From assembly GCA_047975005.1 (NCBI GenBank), contig JBKECW010000093.1, positions 7,191 to 71,190 on the forward strand: a stretch of DNA of 64,000 nucleotides. The letters run 5' to 3'. Numbering within the stretch: the first letter of the stretch is position 1; every line of letters begins with the position of its first letter. The position numbers and the translations under genes are program-made. Under the pieces are notes generated by a model that was not told the origin of the DNA, searched no databases, and was given only the letters and a program-made list of their open reading frames with translations. This stretch comes from JBKEAJ01 sp047975005 (lineage in GTDB: Bacteria > Bacteroidota > Bacteroidia > Bacteroidales > Prolixibacteraceae). This document shows positions 17,783-26,602 of the stretch, in pieces.

Positions 17783-19129
17783 ATGAAGATTAAAACAACA
17801 TTATTGTCAGTGCTGCTAGTATTGGGAATATCTGCTTTGGCACAGAATGAGGATTCAGTGTCAGACAGTCAACAAGTTCACAATGACAATGCACAGCCAG
17901 AGACCTATATTCTGAGTTTGGAGGATGCCAAGACTTTAGCATTAGAATATAACTGGGATTTAAAAAAAGCAGGGTTATCCATAGAGGAAGCACACGAAGC
18001 CACGTGGGAAGCCATTGCTCAAGGGTTGCCACAGATAGGAGCGAAGGTGGATTACACAACATTTTTCGGGGCCTCTAACGAGCTGGAACTCGCTCCTGGA
18101 GCATCTTCTAAAATAGAGTTTAACAACACTAGCAACTTCAATGCTACTGCATCGCAGCTAATATTTAGTGGAGCATATATAGTTGGCCTACAAACGGCTA
18201 AGCTCTATGAAGACCTTATTACAAAGACTGCCGACAAAACAGAACTTGATGTAAAGCAGCAAGTAACTGATGCTTATTACGCTATTCTTCTAGCAAAACG
18301 GACAAAGCAGATACTAGAACAAAACCTTGAAAATGTAAAAGAGGTAAATCGTCAGACTGAAATAATGTATAAAGCCGGCGTTGCAGAGCTTACAGATGTC
18401 GACCAACTATCAATACAAGTAACATCGCTGGAGAGCTCTTTGCGTACAACCAATCGACAAATTACTATTGCCTACGACTTGCTAAAATTGCAAATAGGCA
18501 TAGCTCCCACCTCTAATCTGAAACTCACCCAAACATTAGACGATTTTTTTGAGCCTGAGAATTTCTATATGGCTTTAGTAAAGGCGTTCAATGTAAACGA
18601 AAATATTGATTATCAGTTACTGTTGCAACAAGAAGGGATGTCAGAGAAGCAGGTGCAGCTGGCAAAGTCAGAATACTTGCCAACTCTGTCTGCCAACTAC
18701 AATTATTTGAAACAGATAGTAGCCCCCAACTTCAACATGAGCCCCAATCATACATTGATGTTCAACCTGAACATACCGATTTTCTCATCGGGACAACGCA
18801 AGGCGAAGGTCAATCAGGCGAAGTTACAGTTAGAGGCATTGCAAAACGACAAGCATAAATTGAACGATGCATTGATAGCACAAGACCGCACCATAAAATT
18901 AAACTTGCAAACGGCTCTCGACCAGTATGATGCACAAAAGAAGAATGTTGATGTGTCGAAGCGGGTTTATGATAATATCAACCGCAAGTACAATGCAGGG
19001 ATGGTGTCAAGTTTAGACCTTACAACGGCAAATACGAATTATCTGAATGCGGAGTCGAGCTATATACAGTCGATGCTTGACGTGCTGAACGCCTACGTTG
19101 AATTGGAAAAATTTTACAGTAATCTTTAA
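17783..19129 (+). CDS. TolC-family outer membrane efflux protein
   Basis: Outer membrane channel of a tripartite efflux pump. Signal peptide MKIKTTLLSVLLVLGISALAQ, then two OEP repeats of long amphipathic helices: LSLEDAKTLALEYNWDLK near 45-62 and TALDQYDAQKKNVDVSKRVYDNINRKYNAGMVSSLDLTTAN-type helices (given in part) near 395-430. FNLNIPIFSSGQRKAKVNQAK is the usual second-repeat opening. The length of 448 is usual. It follows the TetR gene by one base. Confidence 0.92.
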   Translation: MKIKTTLLSVLLVLGISALAQNEDSVSDSQQVHNDNAQPETYILSLEDAKTLALEYNWDLKKAGLSIEEAHEATWEAIAQGLPQIGAKVDYTTFFGASNELELAPGASSKIEFNNTSNFNATASQLIFSGAYIVGLQTAKLYEDLITKTADKTELDVKQQVTDAYYAILLAKRTKQILEQNLENVKEVNRQTEIMYKAGVAELTDVDQLSIQVTSLESSLRTTNRQITIAYDLLKLQIGIAPTSNLKLTQTLDDFFEPENFYMALVKAFNVNENIDYQLLLQQEGMSEKQVQLAKSEYLPTLSANYNYLKQIVAPNFNMSPNHTLMFNLNIPIFSSGQRKAKVNQAKLQLEALQNDKHKLNDALIAQDRTIKLNLQTALDQYDAQKKNVDVSKRVYDNINRKYNAGMVSSLDLTTANTNYLNAESSYIQSMLDVLNAYVELEKFYSNL

Positions 19130-19172
19130 GACAAAGAGGTTTCAATAAATAAAAAATAAAATAAGTATAGAT

Positions 19173-20228
19173 ATGAGAAAAAGTTTTTTAGCGGTAATTG
19201 TAATGCTATCACTGTTTGGATGTGGCAGCAAGGAGACCACCGAAAAAAGTCAAGATAGTACCCAAACGTCGCAGGAGGCAGAATTGAAGAAGCCAGTAAA
19301 AGTCAGCGTTATAAATAGAGAGACAATCCAAATAGAAGAACAATATACAGCAACTATCAACGCCTACGACAAGGTATTTCTTGCGCCTAATATGCCGGGG
19401 CGTATCAAGGACGTAAAGGTGGAGGTAAACGACTTCGTAAGGCGCGGACAGCGCGTTGTAGACATGGACAACAGTCAATTGATTCAGTTGGAAGTAAACT
19501 TCGAGAATGTTAAGAAGGAGTTGCAACGCATGGACACGCTGATAAAGTATGGTTCCATCTCTCAACAGTCTTATGACCAAACCAAAGCGAGTTATGATGC
19601 TACTAAGGCAAATTTAACGAACCTGCGTGAGAATACGGTTTTGAATAGTCCTTTTAGCGGTATAATAACGGCTCGCTACTATGACGACAATGAGATATAC
19701 AGTGGCTCACCAAACACAACGGAGGGCAAAGCTGCCATTGTTGTCATCGAGAGTATCAACAAACTTAAAGTAGAGGTCAATATGTCGGAGCGTTTTTATC
19801 CCACAGTTAAAAAAGGACAAAAAGCACGTCTGACCACCGATATTTATGCCAATGAGAAGTTCGAAGGCTCGGTTTCATTGGTTTATCCTACCATAGACCC
19901 CGATACACGAACATTTACAGTAGAGATTACCATCCCTAATGGCGATTTACGTCTACGTCCGGGTATGTTTGCGCGTGTAAATATAAATCTGGGTGAGGAA
20001 TCTGCTATAGTTGTACCATCGGCGGCGGTACTGATGCTTGACGGGACAAATAAGCGTTATGTATTTCTGGAGAAAGGTGGCAAGGCAGAATATGTAGAAG
20101 TGCAGATAGGCACACGCTTTGACGACAAGTTAGAGATAATTTCCGATAAAATCAAGGAAGGTGATAATCTGATTGTGTCAGGACAGATAAATCTAAACAA
20201 CGGCGATTTGTTGAAAGTAACAAAGTAG
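19173..20228 (+). CDS. RND efflux periplasmic adaptor lipoprotein (membrane fusion protein)
   Basis: Bridges the inner membrane RND pump and the TolC channel. The lipobox LFGC gives lipidated C17. The HlyD-type lipoyl half motifs are seen at FLAPNMPGRIKDVKVEVNDF and NTVLNSPFSGIITARYY, separated by a short helical hairpin (YGSISQQSYDQTKASYDAT). The beta-barrel part follows (VEVNMSERFYPTVKKG, LRLRPGMFARVNI-like). Length 351. It lies between the TolC and RND genes, all on one strand. Confidence 0.92.
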   Translation: MRKSFLAVIVMLSLFGCGSKETTEKSQDSTQTSQEAELKKPVKVSVINRETIQIEEQYTATINAYDKVFLAPNMPGRIKDVKVEVNDFVRRGQRVVDMDNSQLIQLEVNFENVKKELQRMDTLIKYGSISQQSYDQTKASYDATKANLTNLRENTVLNSPFSGIITARYYDDNEIYSGSPNTTEGKAAIVVIESINKLKVEVNMSERFYPTVKKGQKARLTTDIYANEKFEGSVSLVYPTIDPDTRTFTVEITIPNGDLRLRPGMFARVNINLGEESAIVVPSAAVLMLDGTNKRYVFLEKGGKAEYVEVQIGTRFDDKLEIISDKIKEGDNLIVSGQINLNNGDLLKVTK

Positions 20229-20261
20229 CTTAATTCAAAAGCAAAATAAGAAAAAAGTATT

Positions 20262-23200
20262 ATGGCAATATATAGTTCAGCAGTAAAGAAACCGATAACA
20301 ACAATGATGATATTCGTTGCTGTTATAGTGTTCGGCATCTACTCGCTCAATTTTCTTCCCATTGACATGTATCCTGAGGTTGACCCGCCGTACATAACGG
20401 TAATGACAACCTACGTTGGCGCCAATGCAGAAGAAATAGAAACCAATGTTACGCAAATTATCGAGGATGGTTTGAATACGGTTGACGAGTTGAAGGAAGT
20501 TACCTCTGAGTCAGAAGATAACATATCTATTGTTACCCTTGAATTTGAATGGGAATCCGACCTTACGGAGGCAATGAACAACGTTCGTGATGCATTGGAC
20601 ATGACAAAAGACGACTTGCCCGATGATTGCGACGATCCTTTGCTTTTCAAGTTTAGTTCGAGTATGATGCCAGTGCTTTTCTATGCTGTAGAGGCAGAAG
20701 AAAGCTTTGACGGACTGGAAAAGATTATAGACGAGAAAGTGGTAAACTCACTCAACCGAGTGAGTGGCATCGGGAGTATCAGTGTCATAGGTGCTCCGGG
20801 ACGTCGTATATACGTAGACTGCGACCCGAAAAAACTGGAGGGATATGGTCTGACAATAAGCCAGATAGGACAAGTTATTGCAGCCGAGAACCTTAATACG
20901 CCATCAGGGCATATAAAGATGGGAGGAACCGACTACCAGTTGCGAGTAGAGGGAGAGTTTACCAATACTGATATAATAAAAGATTTGGTAGTTTCGAGGC
21001 AAAACGGACGCACTATCTACATTAAAGACATTGCCGAAGTACACGACAAAAATCGTGAGAAGGAGATGATAAACAGCTTCGACGGTAAACAAGGTATTCG
21101 CTTGATGATAATGAAGCAGTCGGGTGCCAACACCGTTGCGGTGGCAAATGGTGTTAAGAAGAAGATGGAGGAAATATCAACAACGCTTCCTAAAGACATA
21201 GAATTTTCTACATTGATGGACTCTTCAGAAGACATCATGTCGTCAATCAACAACTTATCGCAGACTTTCATCTTTGCATTGATATTCGTAATGATTGTTG
21301 TACTGATGTTCTTGGGTCGTTGGAGGGCGACTTTTATAATCGTACTAACAATTCCTATCTCCCTGATTGTTGCATTTACTTACTTGTACATCAGTGGAGG
21401 CTCCATTAATATCATATCGCTGTCGTCTCTATCCATTGCGATAGGTATGGTTGTGGACGATGCCATTGTGGTGCTCGAAAACATAATGAAGCACATTGAG
21501 CGAGGAGCATCACCTAGGGAAGCAGCGATTTATGCAACAAAAGAAGTTTGGTTGTCGGTCATAGCAACTACCTTGGTTGTAGTGGCAGTATTCTTCCCCC
21601 TGACCTTGGTTGGAGGACAAACAGGAGTAATGTTTAAGCAGCTTGGTTGGATTGTTACTATCACGGTTGTAACGTCAACGCTTGCCGCAATAACACTTAC
21701 GCCGATGTTGAGTTCTAAGATGCTCCGTCTGAAAAAGAAAGTCAACGGTAAGAAGAGTTTTTACGACAAGACTTTCTTGCGAGTTCTCGATGGGCTTGAT
21801 AATATCTATGGGCGTATAGTTGCATGGGCTATCACCCACAAAAAGATTGTTCTGTCGGCATCCCTACTTATATTGGTAGGCTCATTTATGCTTGCACCGA
21901 ATTTGAAATTTGAGAACATGCCTGAGCAGGATTTGGGCTCTATGACCATCACCTTTGAGCTACAGCCTGGTACGCGAGTAGAAAAAACAGGCGAAGTAGC
22001 AAAAGAAGTGGAAGATTATATCAATAAAGAAATGGGCGAAGAGGTTGTGATGATATTTGCCTCATCGGGTTCTGATGATGAAGGAGGTGTATCTTCGATA
22101 TTCGGAGAAACCGGCACGCACGTTTGCGAAATGCGTATAAAGTTAACGGATGTAGAGGAACGCAAAAAGCGAGGTAAATCAACAAACAAAGCCTTAGATA
22201 TTTGGTCATTAGCCGACAGGATAAGAACCAAGATGGCGTCAATGTCTGACATTGTAAACTACACTGTGTCCACGGCATCACAAGGTATGGGTGGCACATC
22301 AACGTCAGTAGATGTTGAGATTTATGGATACGACTTTGATGCTACAACATCTATTGCCAACCGTATAGCCGACAGTCTGAAGATGATAGATGGAGCGGAG
22401 GATGTACAGGTGTCTCGCGAACGTATGAAGCCTCAGTATCAGGTGGTATTTAATCAGACAGAGCTAGCTGAATTTGGGCTTACAACAGCAACAGCATCAT
22501 CGGCAGTACGAAATGCTATTGCCGGACTTACAGCATCTCGTTTTCGCGAAGACGGCGAGGAGTATGATATAATGGTTCGTTATGCAGAGAGTTCTAGGGT
22601 TGAGATGGACGATATTAGAAATATCCTTATACAAAGTCCCACGAGCGGCAAGTTGATAAAAGTCAGTGATGTCGGCGAAGTAAAAGAGTACTGGGCAACG
22701 CCAAAGATAGAGCGCAAGCTACGTCAGCGCGTCGTTACGGTATCGGCAACTCCTGCTAAAGGCATGGCTCTTTCAGACCTTGCGGAAGTGGCTAACAGAA
22801 TAAAAACAAACATCGAAAAAGAGGTCCCTGCAGGAATATCTATAGACGTTGGTGGAGCATACGAAGATATGCAGGAGAACAATATGGATTTGCTGATACT
22901 TTTTGCAATGATTGTACTTTTAGTATTCATTGTAATGGCATCGCAATTTGAGTCAATGTCGATGCCTATAATAATAATGTCGTCCATCGTGTTCTCATTC
23001 TCGGGAGTAATAATAGCGTTGCTGCTCACCAATACAACGGCAAGTATGATTGCAATATTGGGAGCTATTCTTTTGGTGGGTATTGTCGTTAAGAATGGAA
23101 TTGTACTTATAGACTTCTTGAACTTACTGAGAGAGAGAGGTATTGAGCTTCACGAGGCAACAGTGATGGCAAGTAAGAGCCGTTTACGCCCAATTCTTAT

Positions 23201-23441
23201 GACAGCAATGACCACCGTGCTGGGAATGTTGCCCATGGCATTGAGTGTGAGTGAAGGTTCGGAGGTGTGGGCACCGATGGGCATAACGGTAATCGGAGGT
23301 TTGGTATTTTCGACCCTTGTAACCTTGATACTTACACCTGCACTTTATGTGTTGTTTGCTCGTCATGGCGAACGCAACAAGTCGGCAAATATCCGCAAGA
23401 AGTTCAAATTCTTGGAGAGTGATAATAATTCGGAAGCATAA
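20262..23441 (+). CDS. RND-family efflux permease (AcrB/HAE1-like)
   Basis: Proton-driven inner membrane pump of 1059 residues. It has the usual plan: TM1 at residues 10-30, first periplasmic loop, TM2-6 at about 335-490 with GMVVDDAIVVLENIMKH carrying the paired aspartates of the proton relay, TM7 near 540, second loop, TM8-12 at about 885-1035 including GIVVKNGIVLIDFLN. Opening MAIYSSAVKKPITTMMI is typical of Bacteroidota members. Drug or lipid substrates cannot be told from sequence. Confidence 0.93.
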   Translation: MAIYSSAVKKPITTMMIFVAVIVFGIYSLNFLPIDMYPEVDPPYITVMTTYVGANAEEIETNVTQIIEDGLNTVDELKEVTSESEDNISIVTLEFEWESDLTEAMNNVRDALDMTKDDLPDDCDDPLLFKFSSSMMPVLFYAVEAEESFDGLEKIIDEKVVNSLNRVSGIGSISVIGAPGRRIYVDCDPKKLEGYGLTISQIGQVIAAENLNTPSGHIKMGGTDYQLRVEGEFTNTDIIKDLVVSRQNGRTIYIKDIAEVHDKNREKEMINSFDGKQGIRLMIMKQSGANTVAVANGVKKKMEEISTTLPKDIEFSTLMDSSEDIMSSINNLSQTFIFALIFVMIVVLMFLGRWRATFIIVLTIPISLIVAFTYLYISGGSINIISLSSLSIAIGMVVDDAIVVLENIMKHIERGASPREAAIYATKEVWLSVIATTLVVVAVFFPLTLVGGQTGVMFKQLGWIVTITVVTSTLAAITLTPMLSSKMLRLKKKVNGKKSFYDKTFLRVLDGLDNIYGRIVAWAITHKKIVLSASLLILVGSFMLAPNLKFENMPEQDLGSMTITFELQPGTRVEKTGEVAKEVEDYINKEMGEEVVMIFASSGSDDEGGVSSIFGETGTHVCEMRIKLTDVEERKKRGKSTNKALDIWSLADRIRTKMASMSDIVNYTVSTASQGMGGTSTSVDVEIYGYDFDATTSIANRIADSLKMIDGAEDVQVSRERMKPQYQVVFNQTELAEFGLTTATASSAVRNAIAGLTASRFREDGEEYDIMVRYAESSRVEMDDIRNILIQSPTSGKLIKVSDVGEVKEYWATPKIERKLRQRVVTVSATPAKGMALSDLAEVANRIKTNIEKEVPAGISIDVGGAYEDMQENNMDLLILFAMIVLLVFIVMASQFESMSMPIIIMSSIVFSFSGVIIALLLTNTTASMIAILGAILLVGIVVKNGIVLIDFLNLLRERGIELHEATVMASKSRLRPILMTAMTTVLGMLPMALSVSEGSEVWAPMGITVIGGLVFSTLVTLILTPALYVLFARHGERNKSANIRKKFKFLESDNNSEA

Positions 23442-23505
23442 AATAATAAATCAAACGGCTGTTAGTCTGATATCTAATGTACGGCTGTTTTATCTAGAAA
23501 TAAAA

Positions 23506-23799
23506 ATGAAATCAGTATTTATAGTATACAATCAAGCAAATACGGAGCGGATGGAGTATATTCTCGATATGCTCGCAATTAGAGGCTTCACTATGTGGGA
23601 AGACGTAAAAGGGCGTGGCACTGTTGATGGCGAGCCGCACATGGGTACGCACACATGGCCAGAGATGAACTCGGCACTAATAACAATCGTTGAGGACGAC
23701 AAGGTAGAACCTCTTTTGGAAGCCGTGCGCAAGCTGGATGATATTAATCACGAGGTTGGAGCAAAAGCCTTTGTGTGGGACATATTGCAGATGGTTTAG
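23506..23799 (+). CDS. Small PII-like protein at the end of the RND operon
   Basis: A 97-residue protein starting at MKSVFIVYNQANTERM. The pattern of strand, helix, strand (RMEYILDMLAIRGFTMWEDVKGRG), a mid loop (EPHMGTHTWPEM), and NSALITIVEDDKVEPLLEAVRKL is that of the ferredoxin-like PII fold, with GRG in the region of the PII T-loop base. Classic uridylylation Y51 and glnK neighbours are absent. It follows the RND gene by 64 bases and has no promoter of its own that I can see, so it is probably cotranscribed. It may sense a ligand and tune the pump, which is inference. Confidence 0.65.
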   Translation: MKSVFIVYNQANTERMEYILDMLAIRGFTMWEDVKGRGTVDGEPHMGTHTWPEMNSALITIVEDDKVEPLLEAVRKLDDINHEVGAKAFVWDILQMV

Positions 23800-23872
23800 G
23801 AGAGTTACAGCTGCCTGTACAAGTCTCAGCAATTACATTTCTGTCGCTTAAGGCACCTTCTAAAGACTCCTT

Positions 23873-23901
23873 GAGAAAGGAGGCAAAAACGCCTCCTTCT
23901 C
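23873..23901 (+). terminator. Possible transcription terminator of the efflux operon
   Basis: GGAGGC pairs with GCCTCC around AAAAAC, extended by GAGAA/TTCTC with one bulge. There is no T-run after it, so it may instead be an RNA-stabilising hairpin. Confidence 0.4.
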
Positions 23902-24004
23902 CTGTCAGGCTCTTAACGTTTTTCAATTGCGATAGTGCACTGTTCCGTCTTTTCTTTGAGCATTTCTTTTCAAGAAGAATGCTACATTAAATATACTTTT
24001 AATC

Positions 24005-24101
24005 ATGGCATCTTTTTAAATTATTAATCTCTTTGATGTTTTTGCGATTTTGTAGTTAAATCAATCGCAAGATTATCAACTTTCAATAGAAAAGATGCCA
24101 T
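24005..24101. repeat. Nested inverted repeat element
   Basis: Outer arms ATGGCATCTTTT (24005-24016) and AAAAGATGCCAT (24090-24101) are a perfect 12-bp pair. Inside them TTGCGATT (24042-24049) and AATCGCAA (24063-24070) form a perfect 8-bp pair. The symmetry could reflect a small structured RNA, a recombination site or a minimal mobile element. Confidence 0.6.
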
Positions 24102-24223
24102 TTTAAATCAGCCAATTTCAGCAAAACCTGTGCCCTATTTTGAGTATCTAAAAATAGGGCATGGATTAGCCACGAAATTATGGCGTTTTACACCTACATC
24201 AGACCTACATCCCTAAAACAAAA

Positions 24224-24256
24224 AAGTTCCACAATTCGTTGAATTGTGGAACTTTT
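24224..24256. terminator. Bidirectional-looking terminator next to tRNA-Val
   Basis: AAAAGTTCCACAATTC pairs with GAATTGTGGAACTTTT around CGTT or GTT, with A and T runs on the two sides. It can end the tRNA-Val transcript from the minus strand. Confidence 0.7.
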
Positions 24257-24290
24257 ATAGATTTTGTCTGCCTTTTGGCATTTTATGTAG

Positions 24291-24365
24291 TGGGCGATGA
24301 GGGATTCGAACCCCCGACCCTCTGGGTGTAAACCAGATGCTCTGAACCAACTGAGCTAATCGCCC
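24291..24365 (-). tRNA. tRNA-Val, anticodon TAC
   Basis: Minus-strand cloverleaf of 75 bases. Acceptor GGGCGAT pairs with ATCGCCC, D arm GCTCAGTTGGTTCAGAGC, anticodon stem TCTGG/CAGAG-type pairing around TTTACAC with anticodon TAC, T loop TTCGAAT. Discriminator A, CCA not encoded. Confidence 0.96.
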
Positions 24366-24519
24366 CTTTTGCTGAATGCGATGCAAAGATATGTACTTTT
24401 TTTTTATTTGCAAAAGAATATACAAATAAAATACACTTTGCATATCTATCAATTCAGCATACTGCTATTTACCAGCAACATACGCTTCTCTTTTTTTTCG
24501 AGTTACTTTCAATAGACAG

Positions 24520-25797
24520 TTAATCTTTTGTAATCAGCCTTGCTCCAAAATGAGAAACAAGTGCCTCCGGGATTCTTACCCCATCAGGAGTCTGATTGTT
24601 CTCAAGCAGTGCTGCCACAATTCTAGGTAGTGCCAAAGCACTTCCATTTAGAGTATGCGCAATTACTGTTTTCTTTGTCTGCGAATCTCTATATCTGAGT
24701 TTCATTCTATTTGCCTGGAAGCTTTCGAAGTTTGATACAGAACTTACTTCCAGCCACTTTTCTTGTGCTGTCGAAAACACTTCAAAATCGTAGGTCAATG
24801 CAGACGTGAAGCTCATATCACCACCACAGAGTCTCAATATTCGATAAGGAAGTTCCAATTTATTCACAAGACCTTCAACATGTGCTACCATTTGGTCGAG
24901 TATATCGTATGACTTATCTGGATGAGCTATTTGCACTATCTCCACCTTGTCAAATTGGTGCAGCCTGTTCAGGCCTCTAACATCCTTTCCATAAGAACCG
25001 GCCTCTCGCCTAAAGCAAGCGCTATACGCGCAGTTCTTGATGGGTAACAATCTTTCGTCTACAATTACATCTCTGTATATATTTGTAACAGGCACTTCTG
25101 CGGTTGGGATAAGATAAAGATTATCTTCTGTTGCATGATACATCTGCCCATCTTTGTCGGGCAGTTGCCCTGTACCGTAGCCCGAAGCCTCGTTGACCAT
25201 TAGAGGAGGCATAATTTCTGTATATCCAGCTTTTGTCGCTTCTTCGAGAAAGAAGCTGATTAGTGCACGCTGCAATTTTGCGCCCTGCCCTTTATATACG
25301 GGGAAGCCTGCACCTGCAATTTTCACACCAAGCTCAAAGTCAATAAGATCATATTCTTGCGCTATCTCCCAATGTGGTTTTGCTACTGCAAGTTGAGGTA
25401 TTACCCCTCCCTCTTTCACTATTTCATTATCTTCTGCGCATTTCCCCGCAGGAACGACAGGAGACGGGATATTAGGAAGTTTTACGGCAAGATTTGCCAA
25501 CTTGGTATCAAGTTCTGCAAACTGTGCATCCAGATTTTTAATTTGTTCTTTCAGCTCTGCTGTTTGAGTTTTTGCTTTTTCTGCCTCCTCCTTTTGTCCC
25601 GACTGCATCAGTTTGCCAATGTCTTTGGCTATTGTGTTCATCCTAGACTTGGCGTTGTCGGCGTCGCTTTGTATCTTATTTTTCTCTTGATACAATTCGA
25701 TAATATCGGCAACAATCTTCTTGGCATCAAAATTTTTAATTTTGAGTTTTTCGATAAGTTCCTGTGGATTATCTTGAATATATTTCAGATTTAGCAT
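24520..25797 (-). CDS. serS: Serine--tRNA ligase
   Basis: Class II synthetase that charges tRNA-Ser. The N-terminal arm of two antiparallel coiled-coil helices is clear at about 28-105 (AKKIVADIIELYQEKNK and KEEAEKAKTQTAELKEQ). Motif 2 lies in YSACFRREAGSYGKDVRGL, and motif 3 in ALPRIVAALLENNQTPDG. The length of 425 is standard. It lies downstream of rplU-rpmA on the same strand but behind a terminator hairpin, so some of its transcription may be separate. Confidence 0.96.
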   Translation of the reverse strand: MLNLKYIQDNPQELIEKLKIKNFDAKKIVADIIELYQEKNKIQSDADNAKSRMNTIAKDIGKLMQSGQKEEAEKAKTQTAELKEQIKNLDAQFAELDTKLANLAVKLPNIPSPVVPAGKCAEDNEIVKEGGVIPQLAVAKPHWEIAQEYDLIDFELGVKIAGAGFPVYKGQGAKLQRALISFFLEEATKAGYTEIMPPLMVNEASGYGTGQLPDKDGQMYHATEDNLYLIPTAEVPVTNIYRDVIVDERLLPIKNCAYSACFRREAGSYGKDVRGLNRLHQFDKVEIVQIAHPDKSYDILDQMVAHVEGLVNKLELPYRILRLCGGDMSFTSALTYDFEVFSTAQEKWLEVSSVSNFESFQANRMKLRYRDSQTKKTVIAHTLNGSALALPRIVAALLENNQTPDGVRIPEALVSHFGARLITKD

Positions 25798-25810
25798 TTT
25801 TCTTAAATTT

Positions 25811-25846
25811 AAAAATAAAAAACTCCTGCTCTTCCGAACAGGAGTT
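25811..25846 (-). terminator. Terminator between rpmA and serS
   Basis: On the minus strand AACTCCTG pairs with CAGGAGTT around a 10-base loop, followed by TTTTATTTTT. It should end or attenuate the rplU-rpmA message. Confidence 0.75.
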
Positions 25847-25874
25847 AAATAATATCATATTTTGCCCATCGGAA

Positions 25875-26132
25875 TTATGCTTGAGGCACAACCGAGACAT
25901 AAGACTTGTTGTCTTTTTTCTTTCTAAATTCAACAACTCCATCAACAAGGGCAAACAGAGTGTGGTCTTTACCCATTCCAACGCCTATGCCCGCATTATG
26001 AACAGTTCCGCGTTGACGAACGATAATATTACCAGCTTTGATAACCTGACCACCAAAAATTTTAACTCCTAATCGTTTACTTTCGGATTCACGACCGTTT
26101 TTCGAGCTACCTACACCTTTCTTATGTGCCAT
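25875..26132 (-). CDS. rpmA: 50S ribosomal protein L27
   Basis: Large-subunit protein near the peptidyl transferase centre. The 85-residue chain begins MAHKKGVGSSKNGRES, so no N-terminal prosequence of the Firmicute type is present. It has RLGVKIFGGQVIKAGNIIVR, RQRGTVHNAG and GMGKDHTLFALVDG, all canonical. It lies 37 bases after rplU, the usual pairing. Confidence 0.97.
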   Translation of the reverse strand: MAHKKGVGSSKNGRESESKRLGVKIFGGQVIKAGNIIVRQRGTVHNAGIGVGMGKDHTLFALVDGVVEFRKKKDNKSYVSVVPQA

Positions 26133-26169
26133 AACTTATAGTCTTTTTTTTTATTATTATCTAAATTAG

Positions 26170-26481
26170 TTAAAGGACGATAGTTTCCACCTGCACTTGT
26201 GTAAATGACTGACGATGACCATTTTTCTTTCTGTATCCTTTTCTTCTTTTCTTTTTAAAGACGATTACTTTGTCGCCTTTTACGTGTCCAAGCACTTTTA
26301 CTGTTACTGACGCTCCTTCTAGTGTTGGAGTGCCGATAGTTACAGCTCCTTCATTGTCAGCAAGAAGTACCTTCTCAAATTTCACACTGTCGCCTTCTTC
26401 TGCATCAAGTCTATGAACATAGAGCTTCGCATCCTTCTCAACTTTAAACTGTTGACCTTTAATGTCTACAATTACAAACAT
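26170..26481 (-). CDS. rplU: 50S ribosomal protein L21
   Basis: Binds 23S rRNA early in assembly. The 103-residue chain opens MFVIVDIKGQQFKVEKD and ends in the conserved KRRKGYRKKNGHRQSFTQV. It is first in the rplU-rpmA pair. A TAnnTTTG promoter lies about 80 bases upstream, leaving a leader that can fold, possibly for autogenous control. Confidence 0.97.
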   Translation of the reverse strand: MFVIVDIKGQQFKVEKDAKLYVHRLDAEEGDSVKFEKVLLADNEGAVTIGTPTLEGASVTVKVLGHVKGDKVIVFKKKRRKGYRKKNGHRQSFTQVQVETIVL

Positions 26482-26559
26482 CTTTTATTAATTAAATATT
26501 ATGTCTTAAAGGCGGAGTTTTATCGACTCTCTTTTTTCAAGCCTTTTCAGAACGGATTG

Positions 26560-26567
26560 CAAATATA
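26560..26567 (-). promoter_or_regulatory. -7 promoter element of rplU-rpmA
   Basis: Minus-strand TATATTTG, about 80 bases before the rplU ATG. Confidence 0.55.
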
Positions 26568-26602
26568 AGTATATTATTTGGAAAAACAACAATGTAAGCA
26601 AT

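Larger units (their letters stand above)
23800..24290. other. Gene-free 490-base spacer with hairpins and nested inverted repeats
   Basis: Between the efflux operon and tRNA-Val. It holds a GGAGGC/GCCTCC hairpin at 23873-23901, a nested inverted repeat at 24005-24101, a hairpin with GCCCTATTTT/AAAATAGGGC arms near 24133-24160, a direct repeat CCTACATC-AGA-CCTACATC near 24192-24212, and a terminator at 24224-24256. No protein gene is seen. Confidence 0.6.
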
